Under the pieces are notes generated by a model, which saw only the letters and a program-made list of their open reading frames with translations, ran no database searches and was not told the origin of the DNA. A program made the translations under genes and the position numbers. Of a DNA stretch of 51,377 nt, positions 8,907 through 16,735 are shown one piece after another. The stretch comes from Halanaerobiaceae bacterium (lineage in GTDB: Bacteria; Bacillota; Halanaerobiia; Halanaerobiales; Halarsenatibacteraceae), in the NCBI GenBank assembly GCA_003553485.1, contig PWEJ01000055.1, positions 1-51,377 on the forward strand, read 5' to 3'. Numbering within the stretch: position 1 is the stretch's first letter; the number at the start of each line of letters is the position of its first letter.

Positions 8907-9827
8907 TCAGTTATAACGGATTGTAGGATCAAGTATGGCACATATTATATCGCCAATTGTATTTGAGATCACCGTTATTATTGCAATTATAAATACTATA
9001 CCCTGGACAATAGGAAGGTCCTGGGCACTAATGGCCTGCCAGAGTAACCGCCCCATGCCAGGCCAGGCAAAAACACTTTCCACCACAACTGCCCCTCCAA
9101 TTAACCAGGGAATGGAAAGAAAGAAAACAACTGTTACTGGTATCAGAGCATTTCTAAGCACATGCTTGAGCATGACTGTCCTTTTTCTTAACCCCTTGGC
9201 ATAGGCAGTCCTAACATACTGCTCTTTTACAATTTCTAAAACTTCAGAGCGGGTTAGCCTCATGGTGGTGGCTATTAAGGGAAGGGCCAGGGCTAACATC
9301 GGTAAAGTTACAGAGAAAGGTCCGTCATATCCTGATACTGGGAAAATAGGGATCTGCACGGCAAACAATAGTATTAAAATTATACCCAGCCAAAAATCCG
9401 GTAAAGAGCGCAATATTACGGTAGTTACTACCAAAATTTTATCCAGCCAGCCTCCTCTTTTAAAACCCACCAGCAAGCCTATCATTACCCCCACAAAATA
9501 GCGAAAAATTAAGGCGGTTACAGTTAAATAGAGGGTGAAATGAAGGCGGGTTAAAATTAAATGACTCACTGGCTGGCGAGTCTGAATGGAAAACCCCAGA
9601 TCCCCCTGCAAAATGTTAGTAAACCAGTGGAAAAACTGCTCATGGGGAGGCCGATCAAGCCCCCACCTTTCTCTTAAAACCTCAACTTCCTCCGCTGGCA
9701 TTCTGGGATCAGCAATCATTCTTACCGGGTCTCCCGGCATTGCATAAACTATAGCAAAGATCAACACTGAAACTGTAATAATTGTTAATACTCCCCAGAG
9801 CAATCTTCGAATTATGTATTGTGACAT
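8907..9827 (-). CDS. dppB: Peptide ABC transporter permease, DppB/OppB type
   Basis: A permease of about 306 residues starting MSQYIIRRLLWGVLTIITVSVL. Family signatures are AMPGDPVRMIADPRM after the first helix, DLGFSIQTRQPV in the first loop and the EAA motif YVRTAYAKGLRKRTVMLKHVLRNALIPV. Six membrane segments are expected. I place the start at the ATG at 9827 because AGGAGAG lies just upstream; the open frame continues to 9929, but that extension runs through the T-box terminator hairpin and is not coding. First gene of the peptide transport operon. Confidence 0.9.
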   Translation of the reverse strand: MSQYIIRRLLWGVLTIITVSVLIFAIVYAMPGDPVRMIADPRMPAEEVEVLRERWGLDRPPHEQFFHWFTNILQGDLGFSIQTRQPVSHLILTRLHFTLYLTVTALIFRYFVGVMIGLLVGFKRGGWLDKILVVTTVILRSLPDFWLGIILILLFAVQIPIFPVSGYDGPFSVTLPMLALALPLIATTMRLTRSEVLEIVKEQYVRTAYAKGLRKRTVMLKHVLRNALIPVTVVFFLSIPWLIGGAVVVESVFAWPGMGRLLWQAISAQDLPIVQGIVFIIAIITVISNTIGDIICAILDPTIRYN

Positions 9828-9850
9828 CTGCTCTCCTCTCCTTTTAAAAA

Positions 9851-10133
9851 GCAAAAACCGTCTCCCACTATACCCCATAGTAAGAGACGGAAATTTCCGC
9901 GGTACCACTCTCTTTAGCAAAATGCTCACTTTCTACCATTAACGCTGGTCATACGACTTTTCCTAAAGTTAGGCTTTCATTTTCAGAAAAGTATCTCCCA
10001 GGTGCGTTTCCACAGAAAACTGGGCCAGGCTTTCAACTACCCCGGCTCGCTTAGCCAGTTAACTGCTTACTACTCCTGCTCATAGATTTTCTAAGCTGAT
10101 TTCTTTGTTTTAGTTTGTTAAATTAGTAAAACT
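9851..10133 (-). promoter_or_regulatory. T-box riboswitch leader of the peptide transport operon
   Basis: On the minus strand this leader contains the T-box core GTGGTACCGCGG (about 9897-9908), a Stem I with AGTA, an AGCGAGCC-type distal bulge and a GTTGAAAG-like apical loop, then a terminator hairpin. T-boxes read the charging state of one tRNA by pairing with its anticodon in the specifier loop and with its CCA end at the T-box. The specifier strand reads GGAAACGCACC: taking the triplet followed by the conserved A gives CGC (Arg, 10004-10006); the overlapping ACG (Thr, 10005-10007) is the alternative. The operon is therefore probably induced when one amino acid runs short. Confidence 0.9.
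9853..9890 (-). terminator. T-box expression-platform terminator
   Basis: A 33-base hairpin with arms CCGTCTC and GAGACGG extended through the middle, followed on the minus strand by a T-run, just downstream of the T-box core and 25-60 bases before the permease start. It competes with the antiterminator formed by the T-box sequence. Confidence 0.85.
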
Positions 10134-10139
10134 GACATT

Positions 10140-10168
10140 ATTATAACTCATATAACCTATTGATGCAA
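10140..10168 (-). promoter_or_regulatory. Predicted promoter of the T-box peptide transport operon
   Basis: On the minus strand TTGCAT and TATAAT are separated by exactly 17 bases. Transcription would begin near 10133, directly ahead of Stem I of the T-box leader. Confidence 0.65.
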
Positions 10169-10271
10169 GGGAGAAAAAATAAGTCTTACTTGTTTTAATC
10201 TTTTGTCAGTTACTTTTTCCTCATCGAAGATTTGAAAATAAGAATAACAATATTGCTAGAAAAAAATCTTC

Positions 10272-10601
10272 TTAATAATTTTTCAGGCCTCTAACAATAA
10301 ATCTATGAGAACTCCCCGTGCTCACCAATTTAATGGTAATTCCCTCTTCAGGGTCTTCAGCACTGAAAAATTTCTGCACATAAACATCTATCTCTCCCAG
10401 CTCTTCTTTTTTAAACATATCGAAGGTATCTTCCTGGGGACTTTTGACCCGTACCACGGGCGCAAAGGTTACCCCGCTTCATCCTCCACCCCTTTGCTCC
10501 AGCATTATGGTAAGGGCTTCAACATTCCTATCCTTTAGATAATCTTCTGCCTCTTTAGTTAAATTGACTTTATACTGAGAAAGTTCCTTTTCCGTCTTCA
10601 T
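10272..10601 (-). CDS. HesB/IscA-like selenoprotein (UGA-encoded selenocysteine at residue 41)
   Basis: A 109-residue protein that reads through an in-frame TGA at 10479-10481. The gene starts at ATG 10601 after a perfect AGGAGG. The first 40 residues end in EQRGGG, codon 41 is TGA, and the frame continues SGVTFAPVV to a TAA. GG-Sec-SG aligns with the GGCSG motif of HesB/IscA iron-sulfur scaffold or carrier proteins, so selenocysteine replaces the first conserved Cys. This fits the HesB-like (seleno)protein family that I recall from other anaerobic Firmicutes. A bacterial SECIS-like hairpin follows the TGA. The C-terminal Cys pair of typical IscA is absent, so a canonical cluster-carrier role is doubtful. 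An automated caller would see only a 61-residue fragment. Confidence 0.87.
10448..10460 (-). promoter_or_regulatory. Bacterial SECIS apical hairpin
   Basis: On the minus strand the sequence CCCGTGGTACGGG forms a five-base-pair stem (CCCGU/ACGGG) with loop GGU, beginning 18 bases after the TGA. A GGU-type loop at about this distance from UGA is what SelB recognises in known bacterial SECIS elements. Confidence 0.78.
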
Positions 10602-10763
10602 TCTTTTAACCTCCTGTTATAATTTATAATTCAATCTGTAATAATCTCTTTGTCAGTCCAATTATAACATCCAGATTGAACAAAATATGTGGAGCAGTTA
10701 ACAGTTTTTAGATTCTAATATTGTTCTATTGCTTCAACCACTATTATTAAAGCTAAGTTCAAT

Positions 10764-10792
10764 TTGTTTATCTTGATATTATAGTATATAAT
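10764..10792 (+). promoter_or_regulatory. Predicted promoter of the MFS transporter gene
   Basis: TTGTTT (10764-10769) and a perfect TATAAT (10787-10792) lie 17 bases apart. The start point would be near 10799, giving a short leader before the GGGGAGGAG ribosome site at 10812-10820. Confidence 0.6.
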
Positions 10793-10825
10793 GGGACAGA
10801 AACATGATTTTGGGGAGGAGTTAAT

Positions 10826-11956
10826 ATCACATTCTCTTTTAAAGCTTTTTATTTAACTTATTATATATACATTGCTGCCATCTCTTATATAAATATTTAT
10901 TTTTCCAGTATCGGAATATCCGCCAGTAGAATAGGGTATATGACTTCCACAGCCAGAGCAGTCTCCATCTTAGTACTTCCTCTTTGGGGAATCGCCGCTG
11001 ATTATTTTGGAGCCACCAAAAAAGTGCTATTATTAGCCTTAACAGGCACCATTGTTTTTTTGCTTGCCTTTCTCACCACTGAACTTTATGGCCTGATTTT
11101 TATTTTATTGGTCTTTTTAATAATTTTTGAAGGTCCCATTGTTTCTTTATCAGATTCTCTTGTTTTAAACCAACTGGGGGATGAAAGTGACCACTATGGA
11201 AAAGTTAGAATGTGGGGCTCTTTAGGTTATATGCTGGCCGTTACTCCTATTGGCTTATTTATTGAGCATACTACAGCTCGCAGTTTATTTTATATCTCGG
11301 CAGTGGTTTTACTGTTAGCTTTTTACAAAGCCTTTAAACTGCCTGGAGATAGTGATAAAATTAAGGTAGCTAATATTGCTGACTTCAAGGTGATATTCAA
11401 AAATAAAGAGCTCCTATTATTTTTGATCTTTACTTTTTTCATTCAAACCCCTTTAATGGCTAATTTCACCTTTTTCCCCATTTTCTTTAAAGCCCAGGGT
11501 GGGGGAGAGACTCTATTTGGTTTAGCGATGTTAATTGCTGCCTCCAGTGAATTTTTTGTCTTTCAAAAATCAACCTTCTTTTTTCGCAAATTTAATCTGG
11601 CTACCATATTATTAATCTCATCCCTGGCTTTTTCTGTACGCTGGGCTTTTTTAGGTTTTTTCCCGGTTATCCTTGTCCTGCTCTTGAGCCAATTATTCCA
11701 TAGCCTCTCCTTTGCCCTTTTCCATGTAACTGCAGTCAACTATATCTCCAGACTAGTTGGGGCTGATTTTCAGGCCACCGGGCAAAATTTATTTGCCTCC
11801 ACTATAGCTATTAGCAGTGTTACGGGAAGTTTGTTGGGGGGGATAGTCTATGATTATTTAGGGGGTACCAATTTATATCTCCTGGGTAGTTTGATATCCT
11901 TAATGGCAGGTTTAGGTTACTATCTTTATCAGAGAAAAACTTCCCTGCCCCATTAA
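10826..11956 (+). CDS. MFS transporter, MFS_1-like, probable non-canonical AUC start
   Basis: A major facilitator of 376 residues if read from ATC at 10826, with about 11-12 membrane helices and the loop-2 motif GIAADYFGATKK. The first in-frame ATG (10940) falls in the middle of conserved N-terminal sequence: the 38 codons upstream translate to a normal first helix ending YINIYFSSIGISASRIGY. Between the in-frame stop TGA (10805-10807) and this ATG there is no ATG, GTG or TTG. A strong GGAGG (10814-10818) sits 7 bases before ATC. Overall similarity is to sugar/nucleoside symporter-like MFS proteins; the substrate is unknown. Confidence 0.8.
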   Translation: MTFSFKAFYLTYYIYIAAISYINIYFSSIGISASRIGYMTSTARAVSILVLPLWGIAADYFGATKKVLLLALTGTIVFLLAFLTTELYGLIFILLVFLIIFEGPIVSLSDSLVLNQLGDESDHYGKVRMWGSLGYMLAVTPIGLFIEHTTARSLFYISAVVLLLAFYKAFKLPGDSDKIKVANIADFKVIFKNKELLLFLIFTFFIQTPLMANFTFFPIFFKAQGGGETLFGLAMLIAASSEFFVFQKSTFFFRKFNLATILLISSLAFSVRWAFLGFFPVILVLLLSQLFHSLSFALFHVTAVNYISRLVGADFQATGQNLFASTIAISSVTGSLLGGIVYDYLGGTNLYLLGSLISLMAGLGYYLYQRKTSLPH

Positions 11957-12012
11957 GTAGATATTTTAAAGCGAAATCCAGAAGAGAATTAACTTTTATT
12001 AGGTGATAGATA

Positions 12013-13812
12013 ATGGAAAGAGATCAATTTATGGTGATAAACAGAGAAGATATGAGAGCAAGAGGCTGGCAGCAGCTGGACTTTATAATAGTTTCAGGTG
12101 ATGCCTATATTGACCATCCCTCCTTTGGGGTTGCCATCATAGCCAGGGTTTTAGAAAATGCAGGCTACAAAGTTGGAATCATTGCCCAGCCAGACTGGCG
12201 CAGTGTTAGAGATTTTAAAAAACTGGGGGAGCCCAGGTATGGTTTTTTAGTGACCTCGGGCAATTTAGATTCGATGGTAAATCACTATAGTGTTAATAAG
12301 AACAAAAGGAAGAAGGATGTCTATGCGCCTAACGGCCAGCCTGGGCAAAGACCTGATAGGGCTGTAATTGTTTACTGTAATAGACTTAAAGAGGCCTATA
12401 ATAAACCACTGATCATTGGGGGAATAGAAGCCAGCCTGCGAAGATTTGCTCATTATGATTTTTGGGATGATAGGGTTAGACGTTCAATTTTGTTCGATAG
12501 CAGGGCGGATTTATTGGTCTACGGCATGGGGGAAAGACAGATACTGGCCATAGCAGAAAATCTCGCTGCAGGCCTGGACATTAATTTTATTAGACATATC
12601 CCGGGAACCTGCTATATCATTAAAAATCTCGATGATGTCTATGGATATAAAGAAATTGACTCCTATGAAGAGGTAGCCAGGAATAAAAAGAAATACGCGA
12701 GAAGTTTTATGACCCAGCTTAAGGAGCAAAACCCCTTTCAGGGGAAAATTTTAGCTCAAAAACACCGGGATAGATATTTGATTCAAAATCCCCCGGCCAA
12801 ACCTCTAGAACAGGAAATGATGGATCATATCTACTCTCTGCCCTATCAAAGAGATTATCACCCAATTTATCGCCCTCAAGGTGGGGTGCCAGCCATCAAA
12901 GAGATCAAATTTAGTATCACCAGTTCCCGGGGCTGTTATGGCGGATGTTCCTTCTGTGCTTTGACCTTTCACCAGGGCCAGAATGTGGTCAGTCGCAGTA
13001 AAAAATCTATTATTGAAGAAGCTCAAAAGATTATTGCTGATGATGATTTCAAGGGATATATCCATGATGTAGGAGGACCAACGGCAAATTTCCGGCAGCC
13101 AGCCTGCTCCAAACAAAAAAGAAAGGGACCCTGCGCTGATAAAGAGTGCCTCTATCCCAATCCCTGTAATAACTTAAAGGTCGACCACCAGGAGTATTTA
13201 GATATATTGCGAGCTTTACGTAATTTGCCTGAAGTTAAAAAGGTCTTTATCAGATCAGGGCTCCGCTATGACTATATAATGGCCGACAGTGACGATACTT
13301 TCTTTAAAGAACTCTGTCGCCATCATGTAAGTGGATTATTAAAAGTAGCTCCTGAACATGCTAACGAAAAGGTGCTCTCTTTAATGAAAAAACCTGATAT
13401 TGCCGTATTTGAAGCTTTCCGCAAGAAATTTTATCGCTACAATGATAAAATAGACAAAGAGCAGTATCTAATCCCCTATTTGATCTCCAGCCACCCGGGC
13501 AGCACCTTAGAAGCAGCAATTGAATTGGCCGAATATCTCAGAGATATAAATCATCATCCTGAGCAGGTGCAGGATTTTTATCCAACTCCAGGCACTTTAT
13601 CCACCACCATGTATTACACCGAGCTTAATCCCATAACCCAGGAGCAGATTTATGTGCCTAAAAGCAAAGAAGCAAGAAAAAACCAGCGAGCTCTTTTGCA
13701 ATATAAGTTCCCTCAGAATTATCACCGGGTTTATAAAGCTTTAAAAAAGGCAGGCAGAGATGATCTCATTGGTGACCATGAAAAGGCTTTAATCCCTGCC
13801 AAAAAAGGTTAG
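12013..13812 (+). CDS. ygiQ: YgiQ family radical SAM protein
   Basis: A 599-residue UPF0313/YgiQ-type radical SAM protein. The [4Fe-4S] motif is C308-x3-C312-x2-C315 within [10 protein letters not shown]. The N-terminal region carries family motifs such as [13 protein letters not shown] and [21 protein letters not shown], with DVGGPTANF and the Cys-rich [14 protein letters not shown] segment in the centre. The reaction is not established for this family. The ATG follows AGGTGATA, 56 bases after the MFS gene, so the two may be cotranscribed. The C-terminus reads QKFPQNY-like sequence and a basic tail, normal for the family. Confidence 0.93.
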   Translation: MERDQFMVINREDMRARGWQQLDFIIVSGDAYIDHPSFGVAIIARVLENAGYKVGIIAQPDWRSVRDFKKLGEPRYGFLVTSGNLDSMVNHYSVNKNKRKKDVYAPNGQPGQRPDRAVIVYCNRLKEAYNKPLIIGGIEASLRRFAHYDFWDDRVRRSILFDSRADLLVYGMGERQILAIAENLAAGLDINFIRHIPGTCYIIKNLDDVYGYKEIDSYEEVARNKKKYARSFMTQLKEQNPFQGKILAQKHRDRYLIQNPPAKPLEQEMMDHIYSLPYQRDYHPIYRPQGGVPAIKEIKFSITSSRGCYGGCSFCALTFHQGQNVVSRSKKSIIEEAQKIIADDDFKGYIHDVGGPTANFRQPACSKQKRKGPCADKECLYPNPCNNLKVDHQEYLDILRALRNLPEVKKVFIRSGLRYDYIMADSDDTFFKELCRHHVSGLLKVAPEHANEKVLSLMKKPDIAVFEAFRKKFYRYNDKIDKEQYLIPYLISSHPGSTLEAAIELAEYLRDINHHPEQVQDFYPTPGTLSTTMYYTELNPITQEQIYVPKSKEARKNQRALLQYKFPQNYHRVYKALKKAGRDDLIGDHEKALIPAKKG

Positions 13813-13834
13813 CTTAACTTTTATGTTAAATTCT

Positions 13835-14479
13835 TTAGCGGGCCTGACCATAGGTTTTAAATTCTTCCTTCATTTTTGTCATTTCCTCTTCTGAAAGTAT
13901 TACCGGCTCACCAATTGATCTGGCCCGATAATAGGTCTCGGCTACAAATTCCAATTCTTCAGCGGTGTTAAAGGCATTCTCCAGACAATCTCCTCCCGTC
14001 AGAAGACCATGATTGGCCAGTAACACCCCATAACGATCCTCCATTGCTTTATAGGCATTATGGGCTAATTCTTCTGTACCAAAAGTGGCATAATCTGCAC
14101 ATCTAACATCTTTCCCTGCCAGGGCTATCATATAATGGGCTGCAGGTAAGGTCTCTCTTAAAAGAGAAATAGTAGTAGCATAAACAGAATGACAGTGAAC
14201 TATAGCTTTTATATCCTGGCGCTTTTCATAAAAAATTCTATGCATCTCATATTCACTGGAGGGCTTTCTCCTTCCTTCAACTATATTACCCTGCAAATCC
14301 ATAACCACAATATCTTCTAATCCAATATCATGGTAATCAAGACCGCTGGGACTGATAGCCAGTAGCTTTTTAGCTGGCCTATAAATACTGAGATTGCCGC
14401 CAGTTCCTTTAGTCAGACCACTTTCCAGTAACTTTTTGCCATATTTAACTATTTTGCTTCTTGCTAATTCTAATTTCAT
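13835..14479 (-). CDS. Class II aldolase/adducin family protein (L-fuculose-phosphate aldolase-like)
   Basis: A 214-residue zinc aldolase. Signatures are GLTKGTGGNLSIY (substrate phosphate loop), SPSGLDYHDI, the catalytic Glu in SSEYEMHR, the zinc ligands in IVHCHSVYAT, and the second His motif in LLANHGLL. This matches fuculose-1-phosphate or related ketose-phosphate aldolases; the exact sugar cannot be assigned. I use the ATG at 14479 because GGAGG lies 5 bases upstream; an in-frame ATG at 14491 overlaps that site. The gene stands alone with its own promoter and converges with ygiQ. Confidence 0.87.
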   Translation of the reverse strand: MKLELARSKIVKYGKKLLESGLTKGTGGNLSIYRPAKKLLAISPSGLDYHDIGLEDIVVMDLQGNIVEGRRKPSSEYEMHRIFYEKRQDIKAIVHCHSVYATTISLLRETLPAAHYMIALAGKDVRCADYATFGTEELAHNAYKAMEDRYGVLLANHGLLTGGDCLENAFNTAEELEFVAETYYRARSIGEPVILSEEEMTKMKEEFKTYGQAR

Positions 14480-14529
14480 AGTTACCTCCAAAAGATTTAT
14501 TAATATTAAAGCTATATTAAATCACTCTT

Positions 14530-14558
14530 ATTATAACCTTAATAAAGTTAATTAACAA
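14530..14558 (-). promoter_or_regulatory. Predicted promoter of the class II aldolase gene
   Basis: On the minus strand TTGTTA and TATAAT are separated by 17 bases, about 50 bases upstream of the aldolase ATG. Confidence 0.6.
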
Positions 14559-14600
14559 ATTTGTCGGCCAGAAAAAACTCTCATTTGCTACTCTATTAGC

Positions 14601-14631
14601 AAGCCCCCCTGACCAGATTGCAGGGGGGCTT
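14601..14631. terminator. Probable terminator after the cobU operon
   Basis: A perfect hairpin with arms AGCCCCCCTG and CAGGGGGGCT and a 9-base loop lies between the end of cobU and the aldolase promoter. The U-tract is weak on both strands, so the terminator role is inferred from position and stem strength. Confidence 0.5.
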
Positions 14632-14667
14632 TGAATATATAAAGAAGGCCTTATAAATTTGCTTGAG

Positions 14668-15270
14668 TTAGGGTAAATTGATTTTTGAAGTGCTGATTTT
14701 ATCAATATCTATCATATTACCGGCCACTACAAGATACTTCTGCTGAGCTTTTTCGGCCAGCCACTGATTTATCCAGCCATTTAAATCGCGGAAAAGCCGC
14801 CCCAGGGAATTAGGTGGCACTACTCCCTGACCAACCTCATTGCTGACGGCAATTATCAGATAATCATTATCAGCTGCAATCTCTAAGAGGGTTTCTAGTT
14901 CCTCTATGATCTCAGTTTTTATTTCATTAAGGGCTAGCTTTTCTTTCTTTTCTGGATTATCATTATCCTGCCAGTCTAAAAGCCAGTTAGTCACCAGCAG
15001 AGTTACACAGTCTAAAATAATAGTTGAAGCTGGTTTTAAGGCAGCATCTTTGATAGCTGCAGCGAGATGTAAAGGTTCTTCCACAGTCTGCCAGTTATCA
15101 GGTCGTCTATCTTGATGGATGGTTATTCTTTCTTCCATCTCACTATCACCGGCCCGGGCCGTCGCCAGGTAACAGACCTGGGACCCGACTTCTTCCTCTC
15201 TTTTCCGGGCAATCCTTTCAGCCCAGCTGGATTTGCCGCTTCTAGCACCACCAGTCAATAATACCAGCAT
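14668..15270 (-). CDS. cobU: Adenosylcobinamide kinase / guanylyltransferase
   Basis: A 200-residue bifunctional enzyme that phosphorylates adenosylcobinamide and attaches GMP, a late step of cobalamin assembly and salvage. The N-terminal P-loop reads LLTGGARSGKSSWAERIA; YLATARAGDSEMEERI, the catalytic-region IHQDRRPDNWQTVEEP, DCVTLLVTNWL and VSNEVGQGVVPPNSLGRLFRD are all standard CobU motifs. The ATG overlaps the BtuF-like gene's stop (TAATG), so it is translationally coupled and lies under the same cobalamin riboswitch. CobS and CobT are not in the window. Confidence 0.94.
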   Translation of the reverse strand: MLVLLTGGARSGKSSWAERIARKREEEVGSQVCYLATARAGDSEMEERITIHQDRRPDNWQTVEEPLHLAAAIKDAALKPASTIILDCVTLLVTNWLLDWQDNDNPEKKEKLALNEIKTEIIEELETLLEIAADNDYLIIAVSNEVGQGVVPPNSLGRLFRDLNGWINQWLAEKAQQKYLVVAGNMIDIDKISTSKINLP

Positions 15271-16250
15271 TATATTTCCGCCAATTCCTCAGCCAGTTCA
15301 GGGTATACAGCTTTGGTCAGTTCAATCAGACCATCGATGATTCGCGGAGAAGGTCTATTAACTTTATCTTCGTCAATTAGATAAACCCGCTCTTCCTGCA
15401 CAGCAGTCAGAGCCTCGTAATTCTCTCTCTCTGCGATCTCAGCAAAGAGTTCCTCAGCGTCCATACCAGGGTCATGGGGGCTGGTTATATAAACATCTGG
15501 ATCTTCTAATATTAGAGTTTCCTGGTCAAACATGGGCCAGCCTTCTCCAGCCTGACCTCCTAAATTTTCAGCTCCAATAATATTTAAAAGATCTTCTATA
15601 TAAGTATTTGTGCCGGCTGTGGTTAAGGGATCATGCCAGATCTCATAGAAAACCAGGGGAGTTATATCATCTTTAGTTTCAGTAAGTTCTAAAATCTGGT
15701 TAAGTCTATCTTCCATCTTCTCAGCAGTATTTTCAGCAACAGTCTGCTTGCCTGTTAGCCTGCCTACTTTATCAATTAGTTCAAAGGTGAAATCTAAATT
15801 AGTGGGATCTTCAAAGCCTGCCACCTCTAACCCCAGATCCTGAAGGGTTTCAATTTCGTCAATAGGATTGATTCCGGTGGCCACTACTAGATCAGGATCC
15901 TTTTCCACGATAGCCTCTATATTGGGCTCAGTAATGGAGCCTATCGTCTCTACCTCCATCGCTTCAGGTGGATAATCGCAATAGGTCGTGACTCCTACTA
16001 TATTATCACCTAAATCCAGGGCAAATAATAACTCTGTAATGCTTGGCGCTAGAGAAACTATTCTTTCAGGAGTTTCAGAAAAATTTAACTCGGTATCAAA
16101 ATCATCGGTTACTGCCTCTGGAGTATCAGCCTGTAATATTCCTGCTGATAAGATAAATATCATGAGAGTAAGAGCAAGGGTGATAAAAGAAACTCGTTTA
16201 ATTTTCCTTACTAAACTTTTTCTGAGCAAAGAATGTTCTTTGGTCATCAT
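15270..16250 (-). CDS. btuF: Cobalamin/corrinoid ABC transporter substrate-binding protein (BtuF-like)
   Basis: A 326-residue periplasmic binding protein of the iron/B12 class (PF01497-type). After a signal peptide (about residues 17-42, ending ILQA) the fold opens with RIVSLAPSITELLFALDLGDNIVGVTTYCDYPPEA, a strong BtuF signature, and later has GQAGEGWPMFDQETLI. No lipobox Cys is visible. Its position downstream of a cobalamin riboswitch and coupling to cobU make a corrinoid the likely ligand. No BtuC or BtuD gene follows, so permease and ATPase must be elsewhere. The ATG at 16250 follows GGAGG. Confidence 0.9.
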   Translation of the reverse strand: MMTKEHSLLRKSLVRKIKRVSFITLALTLMIFILSAGILQADTPEAVTDDFDTELNFSETPERIVSLAPSITELLFALDLGDNIVGVTTYCDYPPEAMEVETIGSITEPNIEAIVEKDPDLVVATGINPIDEIETLQDLGLEVAGFEDPTNLDFTFELIDKVGRLTGKQTVAENTAEKMEDRLNQILELTETKDDITPLVFYEIWHDPLTTAGTNTYIEDLLNIIGAENLGGQAGEGWPMFDQETLILEDPDVYITSPHDPGMDAEELFAEIAERENYEALTAVQEERVYLIDEDKVNRPSPRIIDGLIELTKAVYPELAEELAEI

Positions 16251-16286
16251 TCAAATTACCTCCTAATGGTAGATTTAAAAGTTATT

Positions 16287-16373
16287 TTAACTCCGTCCTT
16301 TCCAGTAAATGTAAAGGGCTATTCCAATAAAGACAAAACCGGCTAAAATTAAGAGTATATTAGAAAAATCCAT
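16287..16373 (-). CDS. 28-residue single-span membrane peptide in the cobalamin operon
   Basis: A short gene encoding 28 residues: MDFSN, then a hydrophobic stretch of about 18 residues containing two Gly, ending YWKGRS. The ATG is preceded by GGGGAGGAG with 7-base spacing, the best ribosome site in the leader. It lies downstream of the riboswitch hairpins and 37 bases before btuF, so it should be co-regulated with cobalamin uptake. The positive-inside rule puts the C-terminal WKGRS in the cytoplasm. Function unknown; a small subunit or stabiliser of a B12 importer is a guess. Confidence 0.55.
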   Translation of the reverse strand: MDFSNILLILAGFVFIGIALYIYWKGRS

Positions 16374-16487
16374 TATTACTCCTCCCCTTAGTTTAAAGAG
16401 CAGAGATATTAAATAAAATCCCCAGTACTTTAAATTCTAGCTCTTTCTATCAATTCCTTTAAAAATAACTGGAAAAAAAGAAATCTT

Positions 16488-16517
16488 CCGGCCACAGGAG
16501 GCCAGGCCTGTAGCCGG
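16488..16517 (-). terminator. Second hairpin in the cobalamin leader
   Basis: An 11-base-pair stem (CCGGCTACAGG/CCTGTGGCCGG on the minus strand, with one G-U pair) and an 8-base loop, followed after a few bases by TTTCTTTTTTT. It looks like an intrinsic terminator in tandem with the one at 16539-16567, still upstream of the first gene. Confidence 0.55.
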
Positions 16518-16538
16518 TGGGAGGGTGAAAAAATTAAA

Positions 16539-16567
16539 AACCCCGTCTATAGCCACAAGACGGGGTT
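16539..16567 (-). terminator. Intrinsic terminator downstream of the cobalamin riboswitch
   Basis: Arms AACCCCGTCT and AGACGGGGTT enclose a 9-base loop, followed on the minus strand by TTTTTAATTTTTT. It lies about 170 bases after the aptamer and before any gene, so it is the likely site of cobalamin-dependent termination. Confidence 0.8.
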
Positions 16568-16735
16568 AATTGCAAGTTAGTTAGCTTAAAAGCCCAGGCA
16601 TAATGCAAATATTTCCAGCGATTAATTTAGAAAGATAAACAACTTATCACCAAAAATAGATTATTCTTCTTAACTTTTAAGCTAGAACAATATAACCCTA
16701 CCCTCTTGCCGCCGAAGGTATGGTAGGTACATTCT

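Noticed and set aside
9828-9929. N-terminal extension of the DppB-type permease
   Set aside because: The extra 34 codons run through the T-box terminator hairpin and T-box core; the true start at 9827 has its own ribosome site.
10272-10457. A stand-alone 61-residue gene on the minus strand
   Set aside because: It is the part of the selenoprotein after the UGA. Its apparent start lacks a ribosome site, and the upstream half in the same frame has a perfect one.
10305-10538. Plus-strand open frame of 77 codons
   Set aside because: It lies entirely antisense to the selenoprotein gene and has no plausible start site or recognisable sequence.
10602-10825. Additional small gene between the selenoprotein and the MFS gene
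   Set aside because: Only divergent promoter-like sequence was seen; no frame with a ribosome site.
10940-11956. MFS gene as an N-terminally truncated pseudogene starting at the first ATG
   Set aside because: The missing first helix is intact upstream in the same frame with promoter and ribosome site; a non-canonical start explains it better.
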